Source of the DNA: Bacteroidales bacterium UBA4293
GTDB taxonomy: Bacteria; Bacteroidota; Bacteroidia; Bacteroidales; Bacteroidaceae
Length of the DNA: 64,000 nt
Assembly: GCA_002395835.1 (NCBI GenBank)
Contig: DGVD01000007.1
Coordinates: forward strand, 1 to 64,000
Reading direction: 5' to 3'
A program made the translations under genes and the position numbers. The notes under the pieces are model-generated. The model did not search any database, was not told where the DNA came from, and was given only the letters and a program-made list of their open reading frames with translations. Positions 54,118 through 62,361 of this stretch are shown one piece after another; the stretch's first letter is position 1, and each line of letters begins with the position of its first letter.

Positions 54118-54330
54118 ATGCTCAAAACAATGCTTGTATGTGTGTTAATAATTGCTATAAGTGTAGCATTATTAGCCATAAAAATTCTGATTAAGAAGAA
54201 CGGGCGCTTTCCAAACACCCACATTAGTGGCAGTAAGGCAATGCGTGACCGAGGCATAGGTTGTGTACAATCTCAGGACTATGCAGCACAATTAGATAAT
54301 CCACATGCTATTCCTGAGCGTAGTAAATAA
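54118..54330 (+). CDS. Small membrane protein of unknown function
   Basis: 70 residues with one N-terminal helix (about 4-25: LVCVLIIAISVALLAIKILI) and a short soluble tail rich in polar residues (GRFPNTHISGSKAMRDRGIG, then CVQSQD). The RFP..HISG.KA.R.RGI.C..SQD pattern looks conserved and I believe similar small proteins occur widely in Bacteroidota, but I know no function. It precedes the OmpH-like lipoprotein gene by 38 bases and is likely co-transcribed. Confidence 0.7.
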   Translation: MLKTMLVCVLIIAISVALLAIKILIKKNGRFPNTHISGSKAMRDRGIGCVQSQDYAAQLDNPHAIPERSK

Positions 54331-54368
54331 TGAAAAATTAAAATTAATAAAATAAGCACATATTTATA

Positions 54369-54977
54369 ATGAAAAACTTGAAAACTGTATTGGCTGCTGC
54401 ATGTGTGTTAGTTTTTGCAGCATGTAACAACAAACAAGCAGGAACAGAGACAGCGCCTGCAAATGTAAAAAGTGGCGATTTGAAGATTGCTTATGTAGAG
54501 ATTGACAGTCTGATGTCTCAATATCAGTTCTGTAAGGACTATACTTTACTTCTAACCAAAAAGGGTGAGAATATCCGTGCCACTCTAAATCAGAAAGCTA
54601 AAACTTTAGATTCTGATGCACAGGAATTCCAACGTAAACTTCAAAACAATGCTTACACACAAGAGCGTGCTGAACAAGAGAATGCACGTCTTGTAAAAAT
54701 GCAGCAAGATCTTCAGGCTCTTCAGGAGCGTTTGAGCAATGAATTTGATGCTGAAACAGCTAAGTACAACAATGCTATGCGTGACTCTATAACCTCATTC
54801 CTGAAGATTTACAACCAGGATAAGGGCTATAGCCTTGTGCTGAGCAAAGCTGGTGATAATATGCTTCTTGCAGATCCTTCACTGGATATTACCAACGATG
54901 TAGTAGCTGGTTTGAACAAGCGTTATGTTCCTAGCAAGGAATTAAAGGAAGTTAACGCTGAGACTACTGGAAAATAA
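54369..54977 (+). CDS. OmpH/Skp-like lipoprotein
   Basis: 202 residues. A lipoprotein signal ends LVFAAC, then KIAYVEIDSLMSQYQFCKDY opens the Skp fold, followed by a long coiled-coil-like helical pair (about 60-135) and the closing YSLVLSKAGDNMLLADPSLD and ITNDVVAGLNKRY. Skp proteins chaperone outer-membrane proteins in the periplasm. Here the membrane anchor is unusual relative to soluble E. coli Skp. A terminator follows. Confidence 0.85.
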   Translation: MKNLKTVLAAACVLVFAACNNKQAGTETAPANVKSGDLKIAYVEIDSLMSQYQFCKDYTLLLTKKGENIRATLNQKAKTLDSDAQEFQRKLQNNAYTQERAEQENARLVKMQQDLQALQERLSNEFDAETAKYNNAMRDSITSFLKIYNQDKGYSLVLSKAGDNMLLADPSLDITNDVVAGLNKRYVPSKELKEVNAETTGK

Positions 54978-54996
54978 TAGAAGCTAAATAATAAAG

Positions 54997-55034
54997 AAAG
55001 ATGCATCCGATTTAATTCTGATGCATCTTTTTTA
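54997..55034 (+). terminator. Terminator of the OmpH-like gene
   Basis: 11-bp stem AAAGATGCATC (54997-55007) with 55020-55030, then T's to 55033. Confidence 0.8.
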
Positions 55035-55046
55035 TCCCCTATCCGG

Positions 55047-55134
55047 AAGATTAATAATCTTCAGCCCGTAAGATTAGTAATCTTCGTGCCATAAGATTAG
55101 TAATCCATAGGCCATAAGATTAGTAATCCTAAAA
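55047..55134. repeat. 23-bp tandem repeat with palindromic core
   Basis: Four consecutive copies (55047-55069, 55070-55092, 55093-55115, 55116-55134 partial) of a 23-bp unit that begins AAGATTAGTAATC. The GATTAnTAATC core is a palindrome in each copy, while the other 10 bases vary (TTCAGCCCGT, TTCGTGCCAT, CATAGGCCAT). It lies between convergent genes, so it is not a promoter array. Confidence 0.85.
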
Positions 55135-55219
55135 ATCTAGGATTATATTGCTACTACCAAGAGAAAAGAATGTGGAGGAAGAAAGTAAAGCTCAATAACT
55201 GAGAACAGAATAATCTCTA

Positions 55220-56281
55220 TTAAGAGTTTTCAATGTGTTTATTTCCACCGGAAGAATTTTTACCTAATTTACGAAGCAAAGCTCTATTAACTACAAGAAA
55301 TCTTTTAGGCTGAGTTTTAAGTTCCGCATTAGCCACGTTGCTTAAGTCGTTAAAATACTCGGAAAAGACAGAAAGGATATTCTCTCTAAAGTTAAATTTA
55401 GCATCGCTATGAGTCAAGACCTTTAATCCTGCCTGAACAATCTCCACATCTATATCTTTCCCTGTAAGAATAGGATCACCATCATAATGGATTACACCAT
55501 TCCCTGAACGATGTATATGAAGTTTGCGAGTCCGAAAAGTTTTTATGTGACTATTCTTATTTATTGTCTTGTTGAAAAGTTGAAAAGCTATTTGAGGTGC
55601 ATCTAGAACTGTAAAAGGTTCCATGACAGTTACATCCAACAAGCCATCTTCCATGGATGCATCGGGTGCAATGTATGCATTATTTCCATACTGAGATGCA
55701 TTGGCACAGGCTATTAGGAAAGCCTTCATTTTTACCGAGCCCTCTTCATCTTCTATTTCATACGTTTCAGGCTTATAACGCAAGCCTTCTACCAAGGTAT
55801 TCTCCAGATAAGTCAAAAGGCCTCTTTTCCCAGCTGAAGCAAATTTTAAACTCACAAAGGCATCAAAACCTACTCCACAGGTACAAAAGAATGGCAAATT
55901 ATTCACCAAACCATAGTCTATAGTATGTACTATACCATTTTGGATGATGTCAACAGCTTTTTTATAATCCTGAGAAATTTCCAAATGACGAGCTAAGCCA
56001 TTTCCAGAACCACATGGAATAATGCCCAATGTTGTATTAGTATGAATTAAAGAACGAGCTACCTCATTTACAGTTCCATCACCACCTATAGCAACAACTG
56101 TATCATAGCCCTCATCGGCAGCCTGCTTGGCCAATTCCATTGCATGACCTGCATACTGAGTCTTTGCAATCTCCCAATCAATTAATTCCCTGTCAAGAGT
56201 TTGCTCAATATATTCCAAAATCTGATTTTTATCAGAAGTTCCAGAAATAGGATTAACGACGAATAAAACCTTACGACTCAT
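55220..56281 (-). CDS. Diacylglycerol/sphingosine kinase-like lipid kinase (YegS/LCB5 family)
   Basis: 353-residue DAGK-catalytic-domain protein. VVNPISGTSDKNQ, VAIGGDGTVNEVARSL and IIPCGSGNGLARHL form the nucleotide site. A C-terminal lobe follows. It phosphorylates a lipid alcohol; in this position, divergent from serine palmitoyltransferase, a sphingoid base or ceramide is possible. The ATG at 56281 is used: a -7 box TATATTTG (56301 down to 56294) ends 12 bases before it. Confidence 0.88.
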   Translation of the reverse strand: MSRKVLFVVNPISGTSDKNQILEYIEQTLDRELIDWEIAKTQYAGHAMELAKQAADEGYDTVVAIGGDGTVNEVARSLIHTNTTLGIIPCGSGNGLARHLEISQDYKKAVDIIQNGIVHTIDYGLVNNLPFFCTCGVGFDAFVSLKFASAGKRGLLTYLENTLVEGLRYKPETYEIEDEEGSVKMKAFLIACANASQYGNNAYIAPDASMEDGLLDVTVMEPFTVLDAPQIAFQLFNKTINKNSHIKTFRTRKLHIHRSGNGVIHYDGDPILTGKDIDVEIVQAGLKVLTHSDAKFNFRENILSVFSEYFNDLSNVANAELKTQPKRFLVVNRALLRKLGKNSSGGNKHIENS

Positions 56282-56368
56282 AATTTGCGGGTGCAAATAT
56301 AACATATTTTGCCCAATTGTTACCCTTTTCTATATCTTAATCCTCAAAGAATAATATTTTTTGAAAAT

Positions 56369-56403
56369 TTTGGTTACTATACTGAAAATAATTGCTAAAT
56401 TTG
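56369..56403 (+). promoter_or_regulatory. Promoter of serine palmitoyltransferase
   Basis: TTTG at 56369-56372, 23 bases, then TAAATTTG at 56396-56403. It leaves about 70 bases of leader before the ATG. Confidence 0.65.
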
Positions 56404-56477
56404 CACCGTTTTTTATGAATTAGCGAAAATAATTAAACTAATCGCTGTGGACAGCGACATATAACATATTTATATAT

Positions 56478-57665
56478 ATGGGATTGTTACAAGAAAAATT
56501 GGCAAAGTATACCTTGCCTCAGCAATATATGGCTATGGGAATCTATCCATATTTCCGTACCATAGACAGCCATCAGGATACAGAGGTAGAAATGGACGGC
56601 AAGAAGGTGCTTATGTTTGGATCCAACTCATACATGGGTCTTACATATGACCAGCGCATTATAAATGCAGCTATAGAGGCAACAAAAAAATATGGAACCG
56701 GTTGTGCTGGTTCTCGTTTTTTGAACGGTACTTTAGACCTTCACGTAGAACTTGAACATGAATTGGCAGAATTCATAGGGAAAGATGAAGCCTTAGTATA
56801 TTCTGCAGGTTTTAATGTAAATGCTGGAGTAATAAGTTGTGTTACAGACCGTAATGATTACCTTCTTTGCGATGAGCGTGACCATGCTTCTATCGTTGAT
56901 GGCCGTCGTCTTTCATTCTCTAAAGCTTTAAAATATAAGCACAATGACATGGAAGACTTGGAGGCAAATCTCCAGAAATGTAATCCAGAAGCTGTCAAAC
57001 TGATGATTGCTGATGGTGTCTTCTCCATGGAAGGAGACTTAGCTCCACTTCCAAAGATGGTGGAACTTAAGAAGAAATACAACGGTAACATCATGATTGA
57101 CGAGGCTCATGGTTTAGGTGTATTTGGAAAAAACGGACGAGGCGTTTGTGATCACTTTGGCCTAACTGATGATGTAGACCTCATCATGGGTACTTTCAGT
57201 AAATCTTTGGCTAGCATTGGTGGTTTTATCGCTGCAGACAAAGAAATCATCAATTGGGTTCGTCATAATTCCCGCACCTATATTTTCAGTGCAAGTATCA
57301 CTCCTGCTGCCGCTGCAGCTGCAAAAGAAGCGCTTCATATCCTGAAGACTGAACCTGAACGCCAAGAAAATTTGTGGAAGATAACAAATTATGCTTTAGA
57401 AAGTTTCCGTAATGCAGGATTTGAAATAGGTAGTACTGAAAGTCCTATTATCCCTCTTTACGTACGTGATACTAGAAAGACTTTCGAAGTAACCCGTTTG
57501 GCATTCGACAATGGTGTATTTATTAACCCAGTAATCCCTCCAGCTTGCGCACCAGAAGACACTTTGGTAAGAGTTGCTCTGATGGCTACTCACACAAAAG
57601 CACAGGTAGATCAGGCTGTGGACGTTCTGTCTAAATGCTTTAAGCAATTAGGTATCCTAAAATAA
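56478..57665 (+). CDS. spt: Serine palmitoyltransferase
   Basis: 395-residue PLP enzyme of the alpha-oxoamine synthase family. NSYMGLTYDQR, GTGCAGSRFLNGTLDLHVEL, IMIDEAHGLGVFGKNGRG and the PLP lysine in GTFSKSLASIGGF (Lys 242) are the family signature. In Bacteroidota this enzyme joins serine to a fatty acyl thioester to make 3-ketosphinganine, the first step of sphingolipid synthesis. KBL and BioF are sister enzymes and the subgroup call rests on the characteristic MGLLQEKLAKYTLPQQYMAM start. Confidence 0.88.
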   Translation: MGLLQEKLAKYTLPQQYMAMGIYPYFRTIDSHQDTEVEMDGKKVLMFGSNSYMGLTYDQRIINAAIEATKKYGTGCAGSRFLNGTLDLHVELEHELAEFIGKDEALVYSAGFNVNAGVISCVTDRNDYLLCDERDHASIVDGRRLSFSKALKYKHNDMEDLEANLQKCNPEAVKLMIADGVFSMEGDLAPLPKMVELKKKYNGNIMIDEAHGLGVFGKNGRGVCDHFGLTDDVDLIMGTFSKSLASIGGFIAADKEIINWVRHNSRTYIFSASITPAAAAAAKEALHILKTEPERQENLWKITNYALESFRNAGFEIGSTESPIIPLYVRDTRKTFEVTRLAFDNGVFINPVIPPACAPEDTLVRVALMATHTKAQVDQAVDVLSKCFKQLGILK

Positions 57666-57680
57666 ATCTAACAAAAGAAT

Positions 57681-57717
57681 AAAAAACGCAGAAACTGGGA
57701 AGTTCTGCGTTTTTTTT
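57681..57717 (+). terminator. Terminator of serine palmitoyltransferase
   Basis: Stem ACGCAGAAACT / AGTTCTGCGT with one bulged A, then eight T's. Confidence 0.85.
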
Positions 57718-57726
57718 CGCGAATAA

Positions 57727-57758
57727 TTTGGAGGTTATTCAAAAGTTCATTACCTTTG
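57727..57758 (+). promoter_or_regulatory. Promoter of tRNA-Pro
   Basis: TTTG at 57727-57730, 20 bases, then TACCTTTG at 57751-57758; the tRNA begins 24 bases later. Confidence 0.8.
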
Positions 57759-57781
57759 CACCGCATTTGAAAAAAGGCATT

Positions 57782-57856
57782 CGGGGTGTGGCTCAGTCCG
57801 GTTAGAGCACCTGCTTTGGGAGCAGGGGGTCGTGGGTTCGAATCCCGCTACCCCGA
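57782..57856 (+). tRNA. tRNA-Pro (anticodon TGG)
   Basis: 75-base cloverleaf. Acceptor CGGGGTG pairs with TACCCCG (one G-U), the anticodon loop TTTGGGA gives anticodon TGG at 57817-57819, the T arm has GGGTTCGAATCCC, and A is the discriminator. CCA is not encoded. A terminator follows immediately (57858-57890). Confidence 0.97.
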
Positions 57857-57857
57857 C

Positions 57858-57890
57858 AAAAAAAGAGATTGGTTTCAATCTCTTTTTTTT
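57858..57890. terminator. Terminator between tRNA-Pro and trmN
   Basis: 14-bp stem AAAAAAAGAGATTG (57858-57871) with the right arm from 57876, then T's; serves both converging units. Confidence 0.85.
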
Positions 57891-57892
57891 TA

Positions 57893-58612
57893 TTAGAAAT
57901 TCAGGTAAAAATCCCTAGTCAAATTTTGAAAATCCTGCGTATATTGACCCTCTCTTTGAATAACTAGTTTATCAAATTTAGGATTCGGATTTTCCTTTTT
58001 AGAAAAAGATAGCAATACCCTTTCGGGGGATTTTCTTTCCACAGTTTGTACATCAGTCCTTGAATTTAAATAGAAACCTTGTTCTAGAGCCAGCTGTATA
58101 AAATGAGCAGCCCCAAGAATGGGAAGGACAACAGAAAAATTACCCTCCTGAGAAATCAAATTGGAAACTTTATTGATTAAATCGGAGAAATTTAACGAAA
58201 TATTATGTCGTGCCAAAGTTCGCTGCTCCCCTACACTCTTTAGTGAGTCCTCAAAATAAGGAGGGTTGCAAACTATTAAATCATACTTATCTAAGGACTG
58301 ATAATTTAAGATATCCATGCAAATAACATGGATGTGTTCAGCCCAAGGTGAAGATAATACATTTTCCCTAGCCTGTAGTACTGCCCTTGGTTCAATATCT
58401 ACAGCATCTATCTCAAAGTCAAGAGTCATACTTTCTAACCTTTGAGCACACATTAAAGCCAGAATTCCAGTTCCAGTGCCGATATCTAACACTCTCCTGC
58501 AGTTCTTTACATCAACCCATGAACCCAAAAGACAGCTATCTGTTCCCACCTTCATACCCGATGAAGACTGTTTCACTAAAAATCGCTTAAATTGAAAGTA
58601 TTCATTACTCAT
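57893..58612 (-). CDS. trmN: tRNA1(Val) A37 N6-methyltransferase-like protein
   Basis: 239-residue SAM methyltransferase of the YfiC/TrmN6 family. VGTDSCLLGSWVD, RVLDIGTGTGILALMCAQRL and the amino-methyl motif DLIVCNPPYF are diagnostic, and RHNISLNFSDLI follows. It methylates A37 of tRNA-Val. The ATG at 58612 is right: the -7 box TATCTTTG (58624 down to 58617) lies just 4 bases upstream, so the longer N-terminus from 58672 is excluded. Confidence 0.9.
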   Translation of the reverse strand: MSNEYFQFKRFLVKQSSSGMKVGTDSCLLGSWVDVKNCRRVLDIGTGTGILALMCAQRLESMTLDFEIDAVDIEPRAVLQARENVLSSPWAEHIHVICMDILNYQSLDKYDLIVCNPPYFEDSLKSVGEQRTLARHNISLNFSDLINKVSNLISQEGNFSVVLPILGAAHFIQLALEQGFYLNSRTDVQTVERKSPERVLLSFSKKENPNPKFDKLVIQREGQYTQDFQNLTRDFYLNF

Positions 58613-58689
58613 GTTACAAAGATAATCAAAAATAAGTGAATAAAGAAATAATGATATTCTACAAACCCTCATATCTCATTTAAAAATAG

Positions 58690-58697
58690 TATCTTTG
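58690..58697 (+). promoter_or_regulatory. -7 box of lon
   Basis: TATCTTTG followed 52 bases later by the lon ATG. A matching -33 TTTG is not clear. Confidence 0.5.
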
Positions 58698-58749
58698 CAA
58701 TGGATTTTAATCCAAAGGCATATACACTAAAGAGAAAATTATAAAAAAG

Positions 58750-61227
58750 ATGAACGATTATAAAAATAGATATTCTGAAGAACCTGAAATTTCTATGATT
58801 GCAGACTTCGAAGGTGATGAAGCTAATCTCTTTAATCAGAAAGTAGATGAAGAGCTTCCCATTCTTCCTTTACGGGATGTTGTCATATTTCCAGGGGTTA
58901 TTCTTCCAGTTCAAATCGGTCGTACTGCATCACTCAAAGTAGTAAAATATTGCTATCAGAATAATTGCCAATTAGGTACACTCACTCAGCGTGATGCAAA
59001 AGTGGAAGATCCACAACCTAAGGATTTGTACGAAACTGGTATTGTAGCTCGCATTCTGCGAATTCTTGAGATGCCTGATGGGAAAACTACAGCTATACTT
59101 CAAGGTCAAAGCAGATTTACTGTAGAAGCATTCCTCCCTAGACCATCAAAGGACGACTGGTGGACTGCACGAGTTCGTGAGCGTAAGGATGAAGGTTTTA
59201 AGATTCAGAATAAAGAATTCTCCACTTTAGTAGAAACATGCAGAGATATGGCTGGCCAGCTCATGCAAGAAATCTCTGAAGGAAGAACTGAGGTGGCATT
59301 TGCATTACGAAACATAAATAACAATCTATTTTTCATTAATTTCTGTTGTGCTAATCTTCCTTTTAATACGGAAGACAAGATGAAGTTAATGGAAAAAGAT
59401 TTTTTAATAGACCGTGCTTATGAACTTCTTAAGTTGATCAATACAACCTTAGAATTTGTTCATTTAAGAAAACATATTCAGCACAAAGCTCAAGGAGAAC
59501 TGAATGAACAGCAGCGCGAATACTTCTTACAGCAAGAGATCCGCAATATTCAAGAAGAACTTGGCAACTCTAATGACCAGGAGATTGAAGAAATGCGGAA
59601 AGCTGCAAAAGAAAAGGAATGGAGTTTTGAAACATACAACCAGTTCAAAAAAGAGCTTGACAAGCTGGAACGTATTGCGCCACAAAGTCCAGACTACAAC
59701 ATTCAGTTCAATTATCTGAAAACAGTACTTTCACTACCATGGAACCACTATTCTGTGGATAATTTGGATATTAATAACGCAGAAAAAGTGCTAAACCGTG
59801 ACCATTATGGAATGGAGAAGGTCAAAGAGCGCATTCTGGAGCATCTGGCAGTAGTACGTATGCGAGAAGACTTCAAAAGCCCAATCATCTGTCTATATGG
59901 CCCTCCTGGTGTAGGAAAAACCTCATTAGGACGCAGTATTTCAGCTGCACTAAATCGTGAATACGTGAGAGTTTCCCTAGGTGGTTTACACGACGAAGCT
60001 GAGATCAGAGGTCATCGCAGAACATATATTGGAGCTATGCCTGGACGTATATTAAAAAATATACAAAAGGCTGGAACTTCTAATCCTGTTTTCGTCTTGG
60101 ATGAGATAGACAAAATCACCCAACAGACCATGAATGGTGACCCTGCATCAGCATTACTGGAAGTGTTAGACCCAGAACAAAACAGCACATTCCACGATAA
60201 TTACCTAGATATGGATTATGACCTATCTAAGGTAATGTTCATAGCTACAGCAAATGATGTAAGCACCATTCCTAGTGCTCTGCGTGACCGTATGGAACTT
60301 ATCGAAGTCCCAGGATATATAACAGAGGAAAAGATAGAAATAGCAAAAAGGCATTTAATTCCAAAAGCTAAAAAAGAAATTGGAATAAAAACAAAATATG
60401 AAGATATAAAGATAGGGAAACCTACTGTTGAAAAAATAATTGAAGATTACACGCGTGAAAGCGGTGTACGTCAATTAGAAAAAATGATTAACAAGTTAAT
60501 CCGCAAGGAAGCTTTATATTATGCTCAACATGGAGAGTTCAGCCCTACTACTGTTAAGCCTACCGACCTGAAAAAGCTGTTGGGAACTGAACCATACAGC
60601 CGTGAGAAATATCAAGGTAACGATTATGCGGGTGTAGTTACTGGACTTGCCTGGACTTCTGTAGGAGGAGAAATCCTATTTGTAGAAGCAGGATTAAGTA
60701 AAAGTAAATCTCCAAAGCTTTCACTTACTGGCAGTCTGGGCGATGTGATGAAAGAATCAGCAGTATTGGCACTAGAATATGTAAAGGCGCATGCTGAACT
60801 TTACAACATCGACTACAGGATTTTCGATGAATGGAGCATCCACATCCATGTGCCTGATGGAGCTACTCCAAAGGATGGACCTTCAGCTGGTATAACATTG
60901 GCTACAGCTATTATCTCTGCACTTACCCAGCGCAAGGTAAAGAAAAATTTAGCCATGACCGGCGAAATAACCCTAAGAGGAAAGGTCACTCCTGTAGGAG
61001 GAATCCGTGAAAAAATTCTAGCAGCTAAAAGAGCAGGCATAAAAGAAATCATTCTTTGCGAAGAGAATAGAAGAAACATTGAAGAAATACCTTCTGTTTA
61101 TCTGGAAGGACTTCAGTTCCACTATGTAAATGACATTCATGAAGTGATTTCTATTGCATTGCTTGAAGAGAAAGTAAACCATCCACTTCAATTCAACTTT
61201 ACAGAAAAGAATAACGACAAATCATGA
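58750..61227 (+). CDS. lon: ATP-dependent protease Lon
   Basis: 825 residues. The N-terminal LON substrate domain opens with LPILPLRDVVIFPGVILPV, the ATPase has Walker A GPPGVGKTSLGR and Walker B VFVLDEIDKI, and the protease has the Ser in KDGPSAGITLATA and its Lys in TPVGGIREKILAAKR. It degrades misfolded and regulatory proteins. It overlaps tgt by 4 bases (ATGA). Confidence 0.96.
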   Translation: MNDYKNRYSEEPEISMIADFEGDEANLFNQKVDEELPILPLRDVVIFPGVILPVQIGRTASLKVVKYCYQNNCQLGTLTQRDAKVEDPQPKDLYETGIVARILRILEMPDGKTTAILQGQSRFTVEAFLPRPSKDDWWTARVRERKDEGFKIQNKEFSTLVETCRDMAGQLMQEISEGRTEVAFALRNINNNLFFINFCCANLPFNTEDKMKLMEKDFLIDRAYELLKLINTTLEFVHLRKHIQHKAQGELNEQQREYFLQQEIRNIQEELGNSNDQEIEEMRKAAKEKEWSFETYNQFKKELDKLERIAPQSPDYNIQFNYLKTVLSLPWNHYSVDNLDINNAEKVLNRDHYGMEKVKERILEHLAVVRMREDFKSPIICLYGPPGVGKTSLGRSISAALNREYVRVSLGGLHDEAEIRGHRRTYIGAMPGRILKNIQKAGTSNPVFVLDEIDKITQQTMNGDPASALLEVLDPEQNSTFHDNYLDMDYDLSKVMFIATANDVSTIPSALRDRMELIEVPGYITEEKIEIAKRHLIPKAKKEIGIKTKYEDIKIGKPTVEKIIEDYTRESGVRQLEKMINKLIRKEALYYAQHGEFSPTTVKPTDLKKLLGTEPYSREKYQGNDYAGVVTGLAWTSVGGEILFVEAGLSKSKSPKLSLTGSLGDVMKESAVLALEYVKAHAELYNIDYRIFDEWSIHIHVPDGATPKDGPSAGITLATAIISALTQRKVKKNLAMTGEITLRGKVTPVGGIREKILAAKRAGIKEIILCEENRRNIEEIPSVYLEGLQFHYVNDIHEVISIALLEEKVNHPLQFNFTEKNNDKS

Positions 61228-62354
61228 CATTTGAGCTTCAATATAAAGACCCAAAAACAAATGCCCGTGCGGGCAAAATTACGACCGACCATGGCGTAAT
61301 AGAAACTCCTATCTTCATGCCAGTGGGAACACTTGGTACTGTGAAAGGAGTGCACCTGAGAGAGTTGGTAGATGACATTAAGGCTCAAATCATTCTTGGT
61401 AATACTTATCATTTATATTTAAGGCCAGGAGTAGAGATTCTGGAACAAGCTGGCGGTCTCCATAAATTTAATGGTTTCAACAAGCCGATGCTGACAGATA
61501 GTGGAGGATTTCAAGTTTTCTCTCTTGCTGGAATCCGTAAGCTAACGAATGAGGGTGCGGAGTTTCGTTCTCACATTGATGGTTCAAAGCATTTTTTCAC
61601 TCCTGAAAAGGTTATAGATATAGAAAGAAGCATCGGCGCAGATATTATGATGGCTTTTGATGAGTGTCCCCCAGGAACATCTGTTTATGAATATGCAAAA
61701 AAATCATTGGAGTTAACTCATCATTGGTTAGACAGATGTTTAAAAAGATTCCATGAAACGGAACCGAAATATGGATATAATCAGTCTTTATTTCCTATAG
61801 TACAAGGATGTGTATATAAAGACCTTCGTCAGAAATCTGCTGAATATGTAGCCAGTAAGAATGCTGATGGAAATGCCATTGGAGGTTTAGCCGTGGGTGA
61901 ACCCGTGGAAAAGATGTATGAGATGATAGAAGTGGTAAACGAAATTCTTCCTCAAGATAAGCCTAGATACCTTATGGGAGTTGGAACACCTATAAATATT
62001 CTGGAAGGTATTGAACGAGGAGTGGATATGTTCGACTGTGTCATGCCAACAAGAAACGGGCGCAATGCCATGGTTTTCACCAGGAATGGTATACTAAATA
62101 TGCGAAACAAGAAATGGGAAAATGATTTTTCTCCACTAGATCCAGATGGCACCTCATATGTGGACCATATGTATTCTAGAGCGTATGTTCGTCACCTTTT
62201 CCATGCAGGAGAAATGTTAGGTATGCAAATAGCATCTATACATAATTTAGCTTTCTATCTCTGGTTAGTAGGAGAAGCTAGAAAGCATATCATTGAAGGA
62301 GATTTCTCTACTTGGAAAACTAAAATGGTTAAACAGCTCTCAGAGAGACTTTAA
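61224..62354 (+). CDS. tgt: Queuine tRNA-ribosyltransferase
   Basis: 376-residue TIM-barrel enzyme that puts preQ1 into position 34 of GUN tRNAs. LTDSGGFQVFSL carries the general-acid Asp, DECPPGTSVYEY and GGLAVGEPVEKMYEM follow, and FDCVMPTRNGRNAM carries the nucleophile Asp. The C-terminal region reads LDPDGTSYVDHMYSRAYVRH, where most Tgt have three zinc Cys; only the later His (SIHNLAFY) remains. Overlaps lon by 4 bases. Confidence 0.95.
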   Translation: MTFELQYKDPKTNARAGKITTDHGVIETPIFMPVGTLGTVKGVHLRELVDDIKAQIILGNTYHLYLRPGVEILEQAGGLHKFNGFNKPMLTDSGGFQVFSLAGIRKLTNEGAEFRSHIDGSKHFFTPEKVIDIERSIGADIMMAFDECPPGTSVYEYAKKSLELTHHWLDRCLKRFHETEPKYGYNQSLFPIVQGCVYKDLRQKSAEYVASKNADGNAIGGLAVGEPVEKMYEMIEVVNEILPQDKPRYLMGVGTPINILEGIERGVDMFDCVMPTRNGRNAMVFTRNGILNMRNKKWENDFSPLDPDGTSYVDHMYSRAYVRHLFHAGEMLGMQIASIHNLAFYLWLVGEARKHIIEGDFSTWKTKMVKQLSERL

Positions 62355-62361
62355 AACATAT

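Noticed and set aside
55047..55134. CRISPR array
   Set aside because: Period is 23 bases with no unique spacers of about 30; only the core is constant.
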